Below, piece by piece: positions 17,155 to 27,512 of a stretch of 64,000 nucleotides of DNA (position 1 is its first letter; each line of letters starts with the position of its first letter). The notes under the pieces were generated by a model, which ran no database searches, was not told the origin of the DNA, and saw nothing but the letters and a program-made list of their open reading frames with translations. Source of the DNA: Gammaproteobacteria bacterium (GTDB lineage Bacteria > Pseudomonadota > Gammaproteobacteria > Nevskiales > Nevskiaceae); the NCBI GenBank assembly GCA_026398815.1, contig JAPLSA010000018.1:1-64000 (forward strand). Reading direction: 5' to 3'. The translations under genes and the position numbers were made by a program.

Positions 17155-18249
17155 TCAGGGCGCCTCGACTTCCGCCGTCTCGTGATACTGCGGACTCAGC
17201 TCGCGCACCGCTTCGACCAGCGCCGCGACGTTCTCCGGCGGCGTACCGGGCACGATGCCGTGACCGAGGTTGAAGATGTGGCCGTTGTGCGGGCCGTAGT
17301 CGTCGAGGATCTTGCCGACCAGTTCGCGGATCGTTTCCGGCGGCGCGAACAGCGCAGCGGGATCGAAGTTGCCCTGCAGCGCCACGCTGCCACTGACCAT
17401 GTTGCGGGCATCGCCGATGTTGGTGGTCCAGTCCACACCCAAGCCCGCGCAGCCGGTCGCCGACATCTCGATCAGGAACTGGCCGCAGCCCTTGGAGAAC
17501 AGGATCACCGGCACGCCGGGCGCCAGCACCTTGAGGCGATCGACCAGCTTCGCCATCGAGGCCAGCGAGAAGAACTTGTAGCCCTCGCGGTCAAGCACGC
17601 CGCCCCAGGTGTCGAAGATCATCAGCGCGTTGGCGCCGGCGTCGGCCTGCGCGGCCAGATACAACGCGACGCTTTCGGTGAGCTTGTCGAGCAGCGCCTT
17701 CAGCAGGTGCGGTGCGCCGTAGCGCATCGCCTTGGCGTGACGGAAATCCTTCGAGCCGCTGCCCTCGATCATGTAGGTGGCCAAGGTCCACGGACTGCCG
17801 GCAAAGCCAATGAGCGGCACCCGGCCGGCCAGGCCCTTCTTGCAGGCACGGACGCCGTCGATCACATAGCGCAGCTCGGTTTCCGGGTCTGGAATCGGCA
17901 GTGCCGCGATGTCGTCCGCAGTGCGCACGGTCTTTTCAAAAGCCGGGCCTTCGCCCTCGGTGAAATGCAGACCGAGCCCCATCGCATCCGGCACGGTCAG
18001 GATGTCGGAGAACAGGATCGCCGCGTCGAAGCCATAGCGATCGATCGGCTGCAGGGTCACCTCGCAGGCCATGTCCGGCGACTTGCACAGGTTCATGAAA
18101 TTGCCGGCGCGGGCCCGCGTGGCGCGGTATTCGGCCAGGTAACGGCCAGCCTGGCGCATCAGCCAGACCGGCGTGCGGTCGACCGGCTGGCGCTTCAGCG
18201 CCCGGAGGAAGCGATCGTTCTGCAGAACTTCGGGCTTGAGGGTGGTCAT
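17155..18249 (-). CDS. hemE: Uroporphyrinogen decarboxylase
   Basis: Decarboxylates uroporphyrinogen III to coproporphyrinogen III in haem synthesis. The 364-aa protein has the family N-terminus [14 protein letters not shown] with the substrate-binding Arg pair, [13 protein letters not shown] with the catalytic Asp, and [16 protein letters not shown] near the end. The frame is open further upstream through pyrF; ATG 18249 begins the conserved sequence and overlaps the pyrF stop by 4 bp (ATGA). Confidence 0.97.
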   Translation of the reverse strand: MTTLKPEVLQNDRFLRALKRQPVDRTPVWLMRQAGRYLAEYRATRARAGNFMNLCKSPDMACEVTLQPIDRYGFDAAILFSDILTVPDAMGLGLHFTEGEGPAFEKTVRTADDIAALPIPDPETELRYVIDGVRACKKGLAGRVPLIGFAGSPWTLATYMIEGSGSKDFRHAKAMRYGAPHLLKALLDKLTESVALYLAAQADAGANALMIFDTWGGVLDREGYKFFSLASMAKLVDRLKVLAPGVPVILFSKGCGQFLIEMSATGCAGLGVDWTTNIGDARNMVSGSVALQGNFDPAALFAPPETIRELVGKILDDYGPHNGHIFNLGHGIVPGTPPENVAALVEAVRELSPQYHETAEVEAP

Positions 18250-18977
18250 GATGCAAGCGCGCCTGCGATTTCGGTTTGGATGGCCAGCGCCGCAGCGCGG
18301 GGGTCTTGTGCATCTCGGATCGGCCGGCCGACGACGAGGTAGTCGGCGCCCGCCTGCAGCGCCAGGGTCGGGGTCATCACCCGCTTCTGGTCGCCGACAC
18401 CGGCCGCCACATCGTTGTCCACCGGGCGGATGCCGGGGGTGACGCAGATCAGTTCCTGCGGTGCTTCCCGGCGCAGTTTCGCGACTTCGAGCCCCGACGA
18501 CACCACGCCGTCGCAGCCGGCAGCCAGTGCCCGGCGGGCGCGGGACAGCACCAGCGCCTCGACGTCGCAGGCGAAGCCGAGATCGTCGAGATCGCCGCGA
18601 TCGAGGCTGGTCAGCGCAGTCACCGCCAGCACCTTCAGGCCGTTGGACTTGGCTTTCGCCGCCGCCTGCATGATCGACTGGTTGCCGTGAATGGTGCAGA
18701 ACTGCGCGCCCTGCTCGGACAGCCGAGACACGGCGCGGGCAACGGTTTCCGGAATGTCGAAGAACTTCAGATCGACGAACACCTTCTTGTCTTGCCGGCG
18801 CAGCCAGCCCAGCAGTTCGAAGAAGCCCGGCGCCATGCACAGCTCCATGCCGATCTTGTAGAACGTCGCGCCATCGTCGATGCGTTCGACCAGCTGGCGG
18901 GCGTCATCGGCTTCCGGAACATCAAGGGCGACGATCAGGCGGTCGCGAGGGGCGATGCTGCTGCGGGTTTCGCTCAA
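18246..18977 (-). CDS. pyrF: Orotidine 5'-phosphate decarboxylase
   Basis: Last step of UMP synthesis. The 243-aa barrel has [12 protein letters not shown], the catalytic [11 protein letters not shown] (DxKxxD), VTPGIRP and [12 protein letters not shown], the phosphate-binding end. It is first in a three-gene unit with hemE and an acyltransferase, an uncommon pairing that seems to be only transcriptional. Confidence 0.97.
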   Translation of the reverse strand: MSETRSSIAPRDRLIVALDVPEADDARQLVERIDDGATFYKIGMELCMAPGFFELLGWLRRQDKKVFVDLKFFDIPETVARAVSRLSEQGAQFCTIHGNQSIMQAAAKAKSNGLKVLAVTALTSLDRGDLDDLGFACDVEALVLSRARRALAAGCDGVVSSGLEVAKLRREAPQELICVTPGIRPVDNDVAAGVGDQKRVMTPTLALQAGADYLVVGRPIRDAQDPRAAALAIQTEIAGALAS

Positions 18978-19314
18978 GGGTTCAGATTCCGAATAAAAAC
19001 AACGTCGTGTGCCGCCCCGCGCAGCGCGCCGGCCTTGCCAGTGTCCAGTACGGCTGACGGCGGCATTCTAGCCGTGCATCGGATGGCTGTCCGCTTACGT
19101 ACAGGGGTGCATGCGTGGCTGTCGGCGCAGCCGGTTTGCTGCACCGCCGACGGCACCCGCATGATCGCCCACAGGGCTGTCGAGCATGCCGCAACACAGG
19201 GTTATCCCTCCGTTGCTGCAAGCCGACAGCTCCGTCATCAATGCCACCCTGTCCGACCATCCGAGCCGCGCCATGTCCGAGTCGAGCGTGCTGTCGAAAT
19301 TCTCCGCCCCTGCG
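18978..19314. other. Intergenic region between divergent pyrF and a secreted-protein gene
   Basis: About 340 bp with no gene I can support. The plus-strand frame of the next gene is open back to 19186, but codons before 19315 encode no recognisable signal. The region should hold the promoters of pyrF and the plus-strand gene; I see no clear operator or RNA structure. Confidence 0.5.
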
Positions 19315-20802
19315 ATGATCCGGCCGCGTGCCGCGCGCCTGCTGGCTGTTGCCGCACTGGCGGTTTCCACAGCGGCCGCAGGAGCCGGCGCCAGCGCCGA
19401 ACCGGTGCTGCCGGCACCGCTGGCCCCCGATGTCTTCACCGGCATCCTCAAGGCCTACAAGAACTGCCGCGCCAAGTACGCCGAGATGGACGCCCGCATC
19501 GACGCCGCCGGCGTCCGCGACGGCAGCTACTACCGGGTGCCCGGTTTCCCGTACTTCCGTACCGATCGCTACGCCGCCTCGTACAAGGACGAGGTCAAGG
19601 GACTCGACGACACCGCCGGCTGGATGCGGCGGATGCGCGAGTTCGACCAGGAAGCGCGCGAGTTCGAATACCGCAACCTCGGCATGTCCGAACAGGAAAT
19701 CGGTACCTGGCGCTACGACCTGCTGGCCTGCGGCGGCGGCCTGGCCAGCCTGGAGATGTTCGAGGACGACAACCTGGCGTTCCTGCGCCGCCAGGTCGTG
19801 CCGGGCAGCGAATACCGGCCGAAAGCGCCGCCGCTGACCGAGCAGCAGCGCAAGGCCGTCGCCACGCACGACGCCGATGTCCGCAAGCGCTTCAGCGGCG
19901 CACTGCCGGCCAGCCCGGCCGATGCCAGCCTCACGCTGTGGACCGCGACACCGGTCGAGGACCTGCGCCTGATCGAAGCCGGCTACGGCAAGGCGGTTCC
20001 GGACGAACTCGGCGTGCCGGCGCTGATCGAATCGCAATGGCGCGCGTTCGCCGAACGGCATGCGCCGGCCCTGTGGATCGAAACCGCCGGCCCGCGTGAC
20101 CAGCCGGGTGCGCCAGTGGTCCGCGATGGCGCGTTCACCGTCGATCCGGCGCAGCCGCGCATGCACTACTACATCACCTTCACCCGCCTCGGCGGCCAGA
20201 CGCTGACCCAGCTCAACTACTTCATCTGGTTCGCCGGCCGCGAAGGCAACAGCGGCGCGCTGGACAGTCTGATCTGGCGCGTCACCCTCGACGCCAACGC
20301 CCAGCCGCTGATCTACGAAAGCGTCAACGCCAGTGGCCGCGATCACCTGTGGTTCGCCGCCCAGCCGCTGAAGCGCCGTCCGGCCCGCTCGAAGGCCGAC
20401 GACAACGCCCCGCTGTTCCCACAGGCCGAACCGATCACCGGGTCGGTCGCGCTGCGGCTCTCCGCCGGCAGCCACGCCCTGACCCGGGTCGTTCCGCTGG
20501 CCACCGCCAGCGCTGCCGGTGCAGCGGGCAGCGCCTACCAGCTGCGTCACTACGAAGAGGTATTCACTTTGCCGGCCGGCGACGGCAAGACCCGCAGCCT
20601 CTACGACGTCAGCGGCGTGATCCCCGGCGTCCGCGACGACGAGCAGGCCCGGCTGGCAGGCGATCGGGTCGTCGCACCGGGCGCGCTTCACGTGCTTGGC
20701 CGGGTGCCGACCGCCGTTGCCGGCAGCCGGCATTTCGACGACGCCGACCGCCTCGAACAGCTGCTGACCGTGCCGCCGGTCAAGCACGCGGCTTTGCGCT
20801 GA
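19315..20802 (+). CDS. Secreted protein of unknown function
   Basis: I do not recognise this protein. From ATG 19315 (MIRPRAARLLAVAALAV) it has a canonical signal peptide ending near GASA-EP, followed by about 465 residues rich in aromatic and charged residues and no membrane helices. The frame extends upstream to 19186, and ATG 19273 is a second option; no start has a good ribosome site. The two mature Cys (KNCRAKY, LLACGGG) could form a disulfide. It stands alone between pyrF and hrpA and ends at a strong convergent hairpin. Confidence 0.7.
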   Translation: MIRPRAARLLAVAALAVSTAAAGAGASAEPVLPAPLAPDVFTGILKAYKNCRAKYAEMDARIDAAGVRDGSYYRVPGFPYFRTDRYAASYKDEVKGLDDTAGWMRRMREFDQEAREFEYRNLGMSEQEIGTWRYDLLACGGGLASLEMFEDDNLAFLRRQVVPGSEYRPKAPPLTEQQRKAVATHDADVRKRFSGALPASPADASLTLWTATPVEDLRLIEAGYGKAVPDELGVPALIESQWRAFAERHAPALWIETAGPRDQPGAPVVRDGAFTVDPAQPRMHYYITFTRLGGQTLTQLNYFIWFAGREGNSGALDSLIWRVTLDANAQPLIYESVNASGRDHLWFAAQPLKRRPARSKADDNAPLFPQAEPITGSVALRLSAGSHALTRVVPLATASAAGAAGSAYQLRHYEEVFTLPAGDGKTRSLYDVSGVIPGVRDDEQARLAGDRVVAPGALHVLGRVPTAVAGSRHFDDADRLEQLLTVPPVKHAALR

Positions 20803-20842
20803 TCGCGGGGCGTCGGCAGCGCAGCAGCTGCTTTCGACACGC

Positions 20843-20880
20843 CCGATGCCCGGCCCGAACGCCATAGGGCCGGGCATCGG
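20843..20880. terminator. Bidirectional hairpin between secreted-protein gene and hrpA
   Basis: A perfect 14-bp stem (CCGATGCCCGGCCC / GGGCCGGGCATCGG) with a 10-base loop sits between two convergent genes. No T-tract follows on either strand, but position and strength favour termination. Confidence 0.65.
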
Positions 20881-20891
20881 GCCGGCCTTGA

Positions 20892-23800
20892 TCAGGTCGC
20901 CAGCACGGCCTGGATCCGGGCCGTGCTCGGCGAGCCCTGGGCCTTGAGCTCCTGCGCGAACAGCGCAATGCGCCATTCCTCGATCAGCCAGCGGGCCGGG
21001 TGGAACGGGCCCTTCAGATGCTGGGACACGGCGCGGATCTGCTTGAGCATTTCCAGATCGCGCTGTGGCTTGTGCGGCAGGCGGTCGGCGCGGATCGTCG
21101 CCGCCTTGAGGTAGACGGCGATGCGCGGCCAGGCCTCGTCCGGAATCTGGTCGATGAAGCCGGGCGCGAACAGGGTCTGCAGCTGCTGGCGCAGATCGGC
21201 ATTGGCATCCGGCCAGGGCTTGGCGATGGCATCCAGCTTCTTGCGCAGCTCCATGCCGGCCACCAGCCAGGCGCAGACTTCTTCCAGCCGCTTGACCGCT
21301 TCGCGACCGAACTCGCCGCGCTTGGCGAGTGCGGCCTGGAACGCGGCCTCGTCGCGGATCGCCGCCGGATTCCAGTAGCTGCGCGCAGCCCGTTCGGCGA
21401 CCTGCAAGGCCAGCTGTTCGGCCGATAGCCCGGTCTGCGCCAGCGAGATGCCGAGCTTCGTGCGCGCCGTCTTCGCCAGATCCTTGAGCCGATCAGCGAC
21501 CCGCGCCAGCAGCAGCGCCTGCACGCCGCTGGCGTGCGCGGCCTGCGCCGCGTCGGCCGATTCGAACAGCTTCAGGCCGATGCGCTCGTTGGCCGCCACC
21601 AGTGCCGGATAAGCGCGGGCACCGCTCACTTCGATGAACGCCGGCATCGCGCCGAAATCCCAGTCCAGCACCACGTCGCGCGTCCAGCGCTTCGCCTCCG
21701 GGCTTGCCTCGGCGCGCTTGCCGAGTTCGGTACGGGCGGCGCCACCGAAGCGCTGCTGCAGCGCGACCAGCGACTCCGCTTCGCCGATCGCCTTGCCGTC
21801 GGCCCCGACCAGCACCAGCCTCGGCTTCAGGTGCGCCTCGAGCTTGGGCAGCGCGAAATCCTCCGGCTTCAGCTGCACGCCGTTCATGTCGCGGAACTTC
21901 GCGCAAATCGCGTCGAGCAGCTCGCCGGACGCCGGATTCGCGGCATTGGCGATCGCATTCGCGTACTCCGCAGCCGGCGTGCACAGCCGCCGCAACTGCA
22001 TCGGCAGGCTGCGGATCAGCGCTTCGATCTTGGCCGGCAAGAGGCCGGGCACCAGCCAGTCGAAGCGCGCGGCCGGCAGCTGGAACAGCGCTGCGATCGG
22101 GATCTCGAAGCTCACGCCGTCCTCGTCGGCGCCCGGCTCGTGCGAATAGCTCAGTTCGATGCGCTGCCCGGCAAGGTCCAGATGATCCGGGAACAGGCTG
22201 GCGACATCGGCATTGGCGCCGGGCTTCAGCGCATCGGCTTCGGCCATGGTCAGCTGGCGCTGCGCGGCCGGCTCCTTGCGCAGCCAGTTCTTCAGGCCGA
22301 CCGTCGTGCAGATGTCGGCCGGCAGCAAGGCGTCGTAGAAGTCGAAGAACTGCGCGTCATCGGCAAGCAGGTCCGGCCGGCGCAGCCGCGCTTCCTTGTC
22401 GCGCACGTCATCGAGCAACGCGAGGTTCTTCTCGAGGAACGCCGGCTTGTTCGGCATTTCGCCGCGCACCAGCGCTTCGCGGATGAAGATCTCGCGGGCA
22501 TGCGCCGGCTCGTCGCGGCCGTAATGGCGAGCGCGCTTGAGCACTTGCATGCCGAACAAGGTCACCACTTCCATCGCCGTGACTTCGCCGCGGTCGGCGT
22601 GCCAGACCGGGTCCTGCAGCACGCGCTTGACCAGATGCGGTGCGACATCGGCGAGCCATTCCGGCTGGATCTCGGCGTTGATGCGGCCGAACAGCTGGCT
22701 GGTCTGCGCCAGCTGCGCGCTCATCATCCACGGCGGCGGCTTCTTCGACAGGGTCGAGCCCGGGAACACCTTGAAGCGCCGGCCACGCGGGCCGTTGAAG
22801 TCCGGCTTCTCGCGATCCTTCTGGCCAATGTGGTCGATCAGGCCGGCGAGCAACGCCTTGTGGATGTCGGTGTAGAGCTTGTCGAGCGGCTGGTCGGTCT
22901 TCGGCCTGGCGGCGTCATCCTTGCCTAGCATGTCGACGATCTGCTTGTGGACCGACTCCCATTCCTCCAGCCGCAGGTAGCTGACGAAATGCTCCTTGCA
23001 CAGCTTGCGCAGCTGGCGATTGGAACTGGCGGCACTCCACTGCTGGTAACGCGCCCACAGGTTCAGCAGCGTGAAGAAATCGGACTTCGGATGCCGCCAC
23101 TCGGCGTGCTTGAGCCGCGCGGCGTTCTGCTGGTCCGGCGACACCTCGTGCGGATCCTGCACGGACAGTGCGGCAGCCAGCACCCAGACATGCTCGCGAT
23201 ACGCGGTGCCGCGCGCGGCGACCGCGATGCGGGCGATGCGCGGGTCGAGCGGCAGCCGGCCGAGATCGCGGCCGAGCGGCGTGATGCGCTTGGCGTCGTC
23301 GAGCGCGCCCAAAGTCTGCAGCAGCCGGTAACCCTCGGCGATGTGGCGGCCTTCCGGCGCATCGAGCCAGGGGAAATCCTCGACATCGCCGAGACCCAGC
23401 GAGGCCATCTGCAGGATCACGCCAGCGAGGTTCGAACGCAGGATTTCCGGATCGGTGAATGCTGGCCGGCTGTCGAAATTCTGCTGCTCGTACAGGCGCA
23501 GGCAGACACCCGGGCCGACACGCCCGCAGCGGCCGGCACGCTGGTTCGCGGCGGCCTGCGAGACGTTCTCGATCTGCAGCTGCTGCACGCCGAGACGCGG
23601 CGAAAAGCGGTTGATGCGCGCAGTGCCGGTGTCGACGACGTAGCGGATGCCGGGCACGGTCACCGAGGTTTCGGCGACGTTGGTGGCCAGCACGATGCGC
23701 GGCGCGCCACCCGAGGAAAACACCTTGTCCTGCTTCTCCGCCGGCAGCCGCGAGTACAGCGGCAGCACTTCGGCGCGCGGGAAGCGGCCGGGAAGGCTGC

Positions 23801-24740
23801 GCGCCAGATCGTTGATCTCGCGCTCACCGGGCAGGAAGACCAAGGTGTCGCCGACGCGGCCGGACTGCCACAGGCTGTCGATGCCATTGGCGACCGTGCC
23901 TTCGAGATCGTCGTCCTGATCCGGCTCGCGGTAGCGCATCTCGACCGGGTAGGTGCGGCCTTCGACCAGCAGGATCGGCGCAGGCTCGCCGCGCGCATTG
24001 GCGAAGTGCCGGGCCAGCTTTTCCGGATCGAGCGTGGCCGAGGTGATGATCAGTTTCAGCTCGGGCCGACGCGGCAGCAGACGCTTCAGCCAGCCGAGCA
24101 GGAAGTCGATGTTGAGGCTGCGCTCGTGGGCCTCGTCGATGATGATGGTGTCGTAGGCCAGCAGTTCGCGATCACGCGACAGTTCGGCGAGCAGGATGCC
24201 GTCGGTCATCAGCTTGATCAGGCTGCGCTCGGACATCCGGCGATCGAAGCGGGTCTCGAAGCCGACCAGATCGCCGACCTTGCCGTCGAGTTCCGAGGCG
24301 ATCCGGTTGGCGACACTGCGCGCTGCCAGCCGTCGCGGCTGGGTGTGGCCGATCAGGCCGCGCGTGCCGCGGCCCAGTTCCAGGCACAACTTCGGCAACT
24401 GCGTGGTCTTGCCGGAGCCGGTCTCGCCGCAGACGACGACCACCTGATGATCGCGGATCGCGGTGATCAGCTCGTCCTTGGCCTGCACCACCGGCAGCTC
24501 GGCCGGGTAGCGGATGGTTTCGGGGCGCAGCCGCGCGCGGTTCTCGGCGGCCAGCAGGGCCGCTTCGACGTCCTTCTCGAAACGAGCGACATCGAACTTC
24601 GGGCTGTTGCGTGCGCCCGCCACGGTGCGCGCCAGCCGCGCGGCATCGCGCAGCAGCAGCTGGTCGCGGATCAGGTCGAAGCGGGCTTGCAGCGAGGGCG
24701 TGGCAGTCACGGGCGGCGGCACAGCGGGAGCGGCCGTCAT
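20892..24740 (-). CDS. hrpA: ATP-dependent RNA helicase HrpA
   Basis: A 1282-aa DEAH-box helicase of the length typical for E. coli-type HrpA. Domain 1 has Walker A GETGSGKTTQ, DEAH in IIIDEAHERSL and SAT in ITSATLD; domain 2 has TNVAETSVTVPGI and QRAGRCGRVGPG. Helicase-associated and OB-like regions follow, then the long HrpA-specific C-terminal domain. HrpA works on RNA and ribosome collisions in the cytoplasm. It is monocistronic and divergent from an epimerase gene 89 bp away. Confidence 0.96.
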   Translation of the reverse strand: MTAAPAVPPPVTATPSLQARFDLIRDQLLLRDAARLARTVAGARNSPKFDVARFEKDVEAALLAAENRARLRPETIRYPAELPVVQAKDELITAIRDHQVVVVCGETGSGKTTQLPKLCLELGRGTRGLIGHTQPRRLAARSVANRIASELDGKVGDLVGFETRFDRRMSERSLIKLMTDGILLAELSRDRELLAYDTIIIDEAHERSLNIDFLLGWLKRLLPRRPELKLIITSATLDPEKLARHFANARGEPAPILLVEGRTYPVEMRYREPDQDDDLEGTVANGIDSLWQSGRVGDTLVFLPGEREINDLARSLPGRFPRAEVLPLYSRLPAEKQDKVFSSGGAPRIVLATNVAETSVTVPGIRYVVDTGTARINRFSPRLGVQQLQIENVSQAAANQRAGRCGRVGPGVCLRLYEQQNFDSRPAFTDPEILRSNLAGVILQMASLGLGDVEDFPWLDAPEGRHIAEGYRLLQTLGALDDAKRITPLGRDLGRLPLDPRIARIAVAARGTAYREHVWVLAAALSVQDPHEVSPDQQNAARLKHAEWRHPKSDFFTLLNLWARYQQWSAASSNRQLRKLCKEHFVSYLRLEEWESVHKQIVDMLGKDDAARPKTDQPLDKLYTDIHKALLAGLIDHIGQKDREKPDFNGPRGRRFKVFPGSTLSKKPPPWMMSAQLAQTSQLFGRINAEIQPEWLADVAPHLVKRVLQDPVWHADRGEVTAMEVVTLFGMQVLKRARHYGRDEPAHAREIFIREALVRGEMPNKPAFLEKNLALLDDVRDKEARLRRPDLLADDAQFFDFYDALLPADICTTVGLKNWLRKEPAAQRQLTMAEADALKPGANADVASLFPDHLDLAGQRIELSYSHEPGADEDGVSFEIPIAALFQLPAARFDWLVPGLLPAKIEALIRSLPMQLRRLCTPAAEYANAIANAANPASGELLDAICAKFRDMNGVQLKPEDFALPKLEAHLKPRLVLVGADGKAIGEAESLVALQQRFGGAARTELGKRAEASPEAKRWTRDVVLDWDFGAMPAFIEVSGARAYPALVAANERIGLKLFESADAAQAAHASGVQALLLARVADRLKDLAKTARTKLGISLAQTGLSAEQLALQVAERAARSYWNPAAIRDEAAFQAALAKRGEFGREAVKRLEEVCAWLVAGMELRKKLDAIAKPWPDANADLRQQLQTLFAPGFIDQIPDEAWPRIAVYLKAATIRADRLPHKPQRDLEMLKQIRAVSQHLKGPFHPARWLIEEWRIALFAQELKAQGSPSTARIQAVLAT

Positions 24741-24829
24741 GATACGGCAGCCCCTGCGCTTGCCGGCCGCTTGCGCGATCGGCGCTCGGCGCGTGAAATC
24801 GCGCCCTGATCACGGCAGGGCGAGCGGAC

Positions 24830-25840
24830 ATGAAGGTACTGGTCACCGGCAGCAGCGGCCATCTGGGCGAAGCGCTGATCCGCACGCTGCAGGCGCGCGG
24901 CGATCAGGCCGTCGGGATCGACATCGAGCCGTCGCCGTTCACCGATCGCGTTGGCTCGATCACCGATGCCGCATTCATTGCTGCCTGCATGGACGGCGTC
25001 GAGGCAGTGCTGCACACCGCCACCTTGCACAAGCCGCATGTCGAAACCCACACGCGCCAGCAGTTCGTCGACACCAACATCAGCGGCACGCTGAACCTGC
25101 TCGAAGCCGCCGTGAAAGCCGAGGTGCGCGCCTTCGTCTACACCAGCACGACCAGTGCCTTCGGCGCTGCGCTGACGCCGCCAGCCGATGCACCGGCGGC
25201 GTGGATCACCGAAGCCGTGGTGCCGGTGTCGAAGAACATCTACGGCGCCACCAAGCTGGCCGCCGAAGACCTCTGCCAGCTGTTCCATCGCCTGCATCGG
25301 CTGCCGTGCGTGGTGCTGCGCACCTCGCGTTTCTTCCCGGAAGCGGACGACGATGGCAGCGCCCGCGCGGCCTACGCCGACACCAACCTGAAGCTCAACG
25401 AATTCCTGCATCGCCGGGTCGAGATCGAAGACGTGGTTGGCGCCCATCTGCTGGCGATCGAGCGGGCGGCGGCGATCGGCCACGGCTGCTACATCATCAG
25501 CGCCACCACGCCGTTCGTGCCGGCCGATGCCGCCGCGCTGCGCCGCGATCCGGCTGCCGTGCTGCGCGAACGGCTGCCGCAGTACGCGGCGGAATATGCA
25601 CGCCGCGGCTGGCGGATGGCCGACAGCCTCGACCGCGTCTACGACAACCGTCTGGCCCGCGAGCAGCTGGGCTGGCAGCCGCGCTGGGATTTCGCGGCGC
25701 TGATCGCCAAGCTGGCGCGCAACGAGGACTGGCGCAGCCCGCTGGCGCTGGCCGTCGGCCGCAAGCCGTATCACGATGCGCCGCCAGCCGGGCCGGGCCC
25801 GTATCCGGTTGGCACCCGTCCTGCTTCAGCGCATTCCTGA
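24830..25840 (+). CDS. NAD-dependent epimerase/dehydratase (extended SDR)
   Basis: A 336-aa extended SDR. VTGSSGHLGEAL at 4-15 binds NAD(P), and the catalytic pair is in YGATK near residue 140. The layout is like UDP-sugar 4-epimerases, but the central insertion (FFPEADDDGSARAAY) and lack of sugar-nucleotide neighbours leave the substrate open. It stands alone between hrpA and a permease. Confidence 0.8.
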   Translation: MKVLVTGSSGHLGEALIRTLQARGDQAVGIDIEPSPFTDRVGSITDAAFIAACMDGVEAVLHTATLHKPHVETHTRQQFVDTNISGTLNLLEAAVKAEVRAFVYTSTTSAFGAALTPPADAPAAWITEAVVPVSKNIYGATKLAAEDLCQLFHRLHRLPCVVLRTSRFFPEADDDGSARAAYADTNLKLNEFLHRRVEIEDVVGAHLLAIERAAAIGHGCYIISATTPFVPADAAALRRDPAAVLRERLPQYAAEYARRGWRMADSLDRVYDNRLAREQLGWQPRWDFAALIAKLARNEDWRSPLALAVGRKPYHDAPPAGPGPYPVGTRPASAHS

Positions 25841-25860
25841 TTCCCTGCCTCCCTCCGCTC

Positions 25861-25950
25861 ATGCCGAACCTTGCCCGCGTCATCGCCGATGACGACTCGC
25901 TGCTGCACTGCATCTGCCGCCTCGCGTTGACCTTGGAGACGCGCTGGTGA
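25861..25950 (+). CDS. Possible 29-aa leader peptide before the permease
   Basis: ATG 25861 opens a 29-codon frame (MPNLARVIADDDSL... ending LETRW) whose TGA overlaps the permease GTG (GTGA). The overlap would allow translational coupling. There is no known family and only a weak ribosome site, so this may be chance. Confidence 0.25.
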   Translation: MPNLARVIADDDSLLHCICRLALTLETRW

Positions 25951-27512
25951 AGGCCTTCGTCCGCGGCGATCTCGATGGCTTCGTCGGCCTGGCGCTCGAC
26001 AACCTGGTGCTGCTGCTGCTGATTTCCGGGCTCGGCCACTTCGTGCTCGGCTTCGACGACGCGCTGCTGCTCGGCACCGTACTGCCCGGGGCGGCGGTGT
26101 CGCTCTTGGTCGGCAACCTGTTCTACGCCTGGCAGGCGCGCAAGCTGGCGGCGCGTGAAGGCCGTGATGACGTCTGCGCGCTGCCGTTCGGGCTGAACAC
26201 GATCACCGTGTTCTCGTTCGTCTTCCTGGTGATGCTGCCGGCCAAGCTCGCGGCGATCGCCGTCGGCAGCGCCGACCCGGCCCGCGCCGCCTGGCAGGCC
26301 GGGCTGCTGGCCTGCTTCGGCACCGGCGTCATCGAATTCGCCGGTGCCTTCGTCGCCGGCTGGGTGCGCCGCCACACGCCGCGTGCAGCGCTCTTGTCGA
26401 CACTGGCCGGGCTGGCGCTGGCCTTCATCGCGCTCGGCTTTCTGATGCGCGCCTATGCCCATCCGCTGATCGGCATCGTCACGCTGGTGGTGGTGCTGAT
26501 CGGCTACTTCGGCCGCGTCCGCTTCCGGGGCGGGCTGCCGATCGGTGTCGTGGTGCTGCTGCTCGGCATCGCCTTGGGCTGGACCCTCGGGCTGGCGCCG
26601 ACCGGCCCGCTGCCGCCGCCGGCCCGGCTGGCGCTGCCGGTGCCAGTGCTCGGCGCGCTGTGGGAAAGCCTGCGCTTCGAGCAGTTCATGGCCTACGCGG
26701 CGGTGATCGTGCCGATGGGCCTGATCTCGGTGGTCGGCTCGATGCAGAACCTGGAGTCGGCGGAAGCCGCCGGCGATCGCTACGACACCCGCTCGTCGCT
26801 GGCCGTCAACGGCATCGCCACCCTGATCGCCAGCGCCTTCGGCTCCTGCTTCCCGACCACGCTGTACATCGGCCATCCGGGCTGGAAGGCGATGGGCGCG
26901 CGCGCCGGCTACTCGACCTTGAGCGGCCTGTTCATCGCGCTGCTGTGCTTCAGCGGCACCATCGCCCATGTCGCCTGGGCGGTGCCGATCGACGCCGGCA
27001 TCGCGATCCTGTTGTGGATCGGCATCGTCATGAGCGTGCAGGCCTTCGATGCGACGCCGAAGGCGCACTTCCCCGCCGTGGTCGTCGGCCTGCTGCCGGG
27101 GCTGGCGATGTGGGGGGCTTTGATGCTGAAGGCCGGCCTGCGCGCGGCCGGTGCCGGCGCCGAAGGCGGGCCGGGCATCACCGAGGCGCTGCTGCCGGCC
27201 TTCCATGCGGCCGACGTCTGGGCCGAAGGCGCGTTCGCGCTGGAACAGGGCGTGGTGTTCAGCGCGATGATCCTGTCGGCGGCGACGGTGGCGATCATCG
27301 AGCGCCGCTTCGTCACCGCCGCCATCTGGATGCTGGTCGCCGCCGCGCTGTCGGCCACCGGCCTGATGCACTCGTTCCGCTACACCGGCGCCGATACCAG
27401 CCTGAGCCTGCAGCCGGCCTGGACCTTCGTGATGGCCTATCTGGCGGCGGCCGGCGTGCTGGTCGCGGCCCGCTGGCTGACCGTGCCGGACGACAGGCCG
27501 TCAGCGCACTGA
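25947..27512 (+). CDS. NCS2/AzgA-like permease, substrate unknown
   Basis: A 521-aa inner-membrane protein with about 12-14 hydrophobic segments. The block GSCFPTTLYIGHPGWKAMGARAGYS (read as GSCFPTTLYIGHPG, then WKAMGARAGYS) sits where AzgA-type purine permeases have their TTTYIESAAG-type loop, and the first helices also fit the xanthine/uracil permease fold. The loop differs enough that I do not name a substrate. The GTG start at 25947 has GGAG 11 bases upstream. It overlaps the convergent sterol desaturase-like gene by 12 bp at the 3' end. Confidence 0.75.
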   Translation: MKAFVRGDLDGFVGLALDNLVLLLLISGLGHFVLGFDDALLLGTVLPGAAVSLLVGNLFYAWQARKLAAREGRDDVCALPFGLNTITVFSFVFLVMLPAKLAAIAVGSADPARAAWQAGLLACFGTGVIEFAGAFVAGWVRRHTPRAALLSTLAGLALAFIALGFLMRAYAHPLIGIVTLVVVLIGYFGRVRFRGGLPIGVVVLLLGIALGWTLGLAPTGPLPPPARLALPVPVLGALWESLRFEQFMAYAAVIVPMGLISVVGSMQNLESAEAAGDRYDTRSSLAVNGIATLIASAFGSCFPTTLYIGHPGWKAMGARAGYSTLSGLFIALLCFSGTIAHVAWAVPIDAGIAILLWIGIVMSVQAFDATPKAHFPAVVVGLLPGLAMWGALMLKAGLRAAGAGAEGGPGITEALLPAFHAADVWAEGAFALEQGVVFSAMILSAATVAIIERRFVTAAIWMLVAAALSATGLMHSFRYTGADTSLSLQPAWTFVMAYLAAAGVLVAARWLTVPDDRPSAH

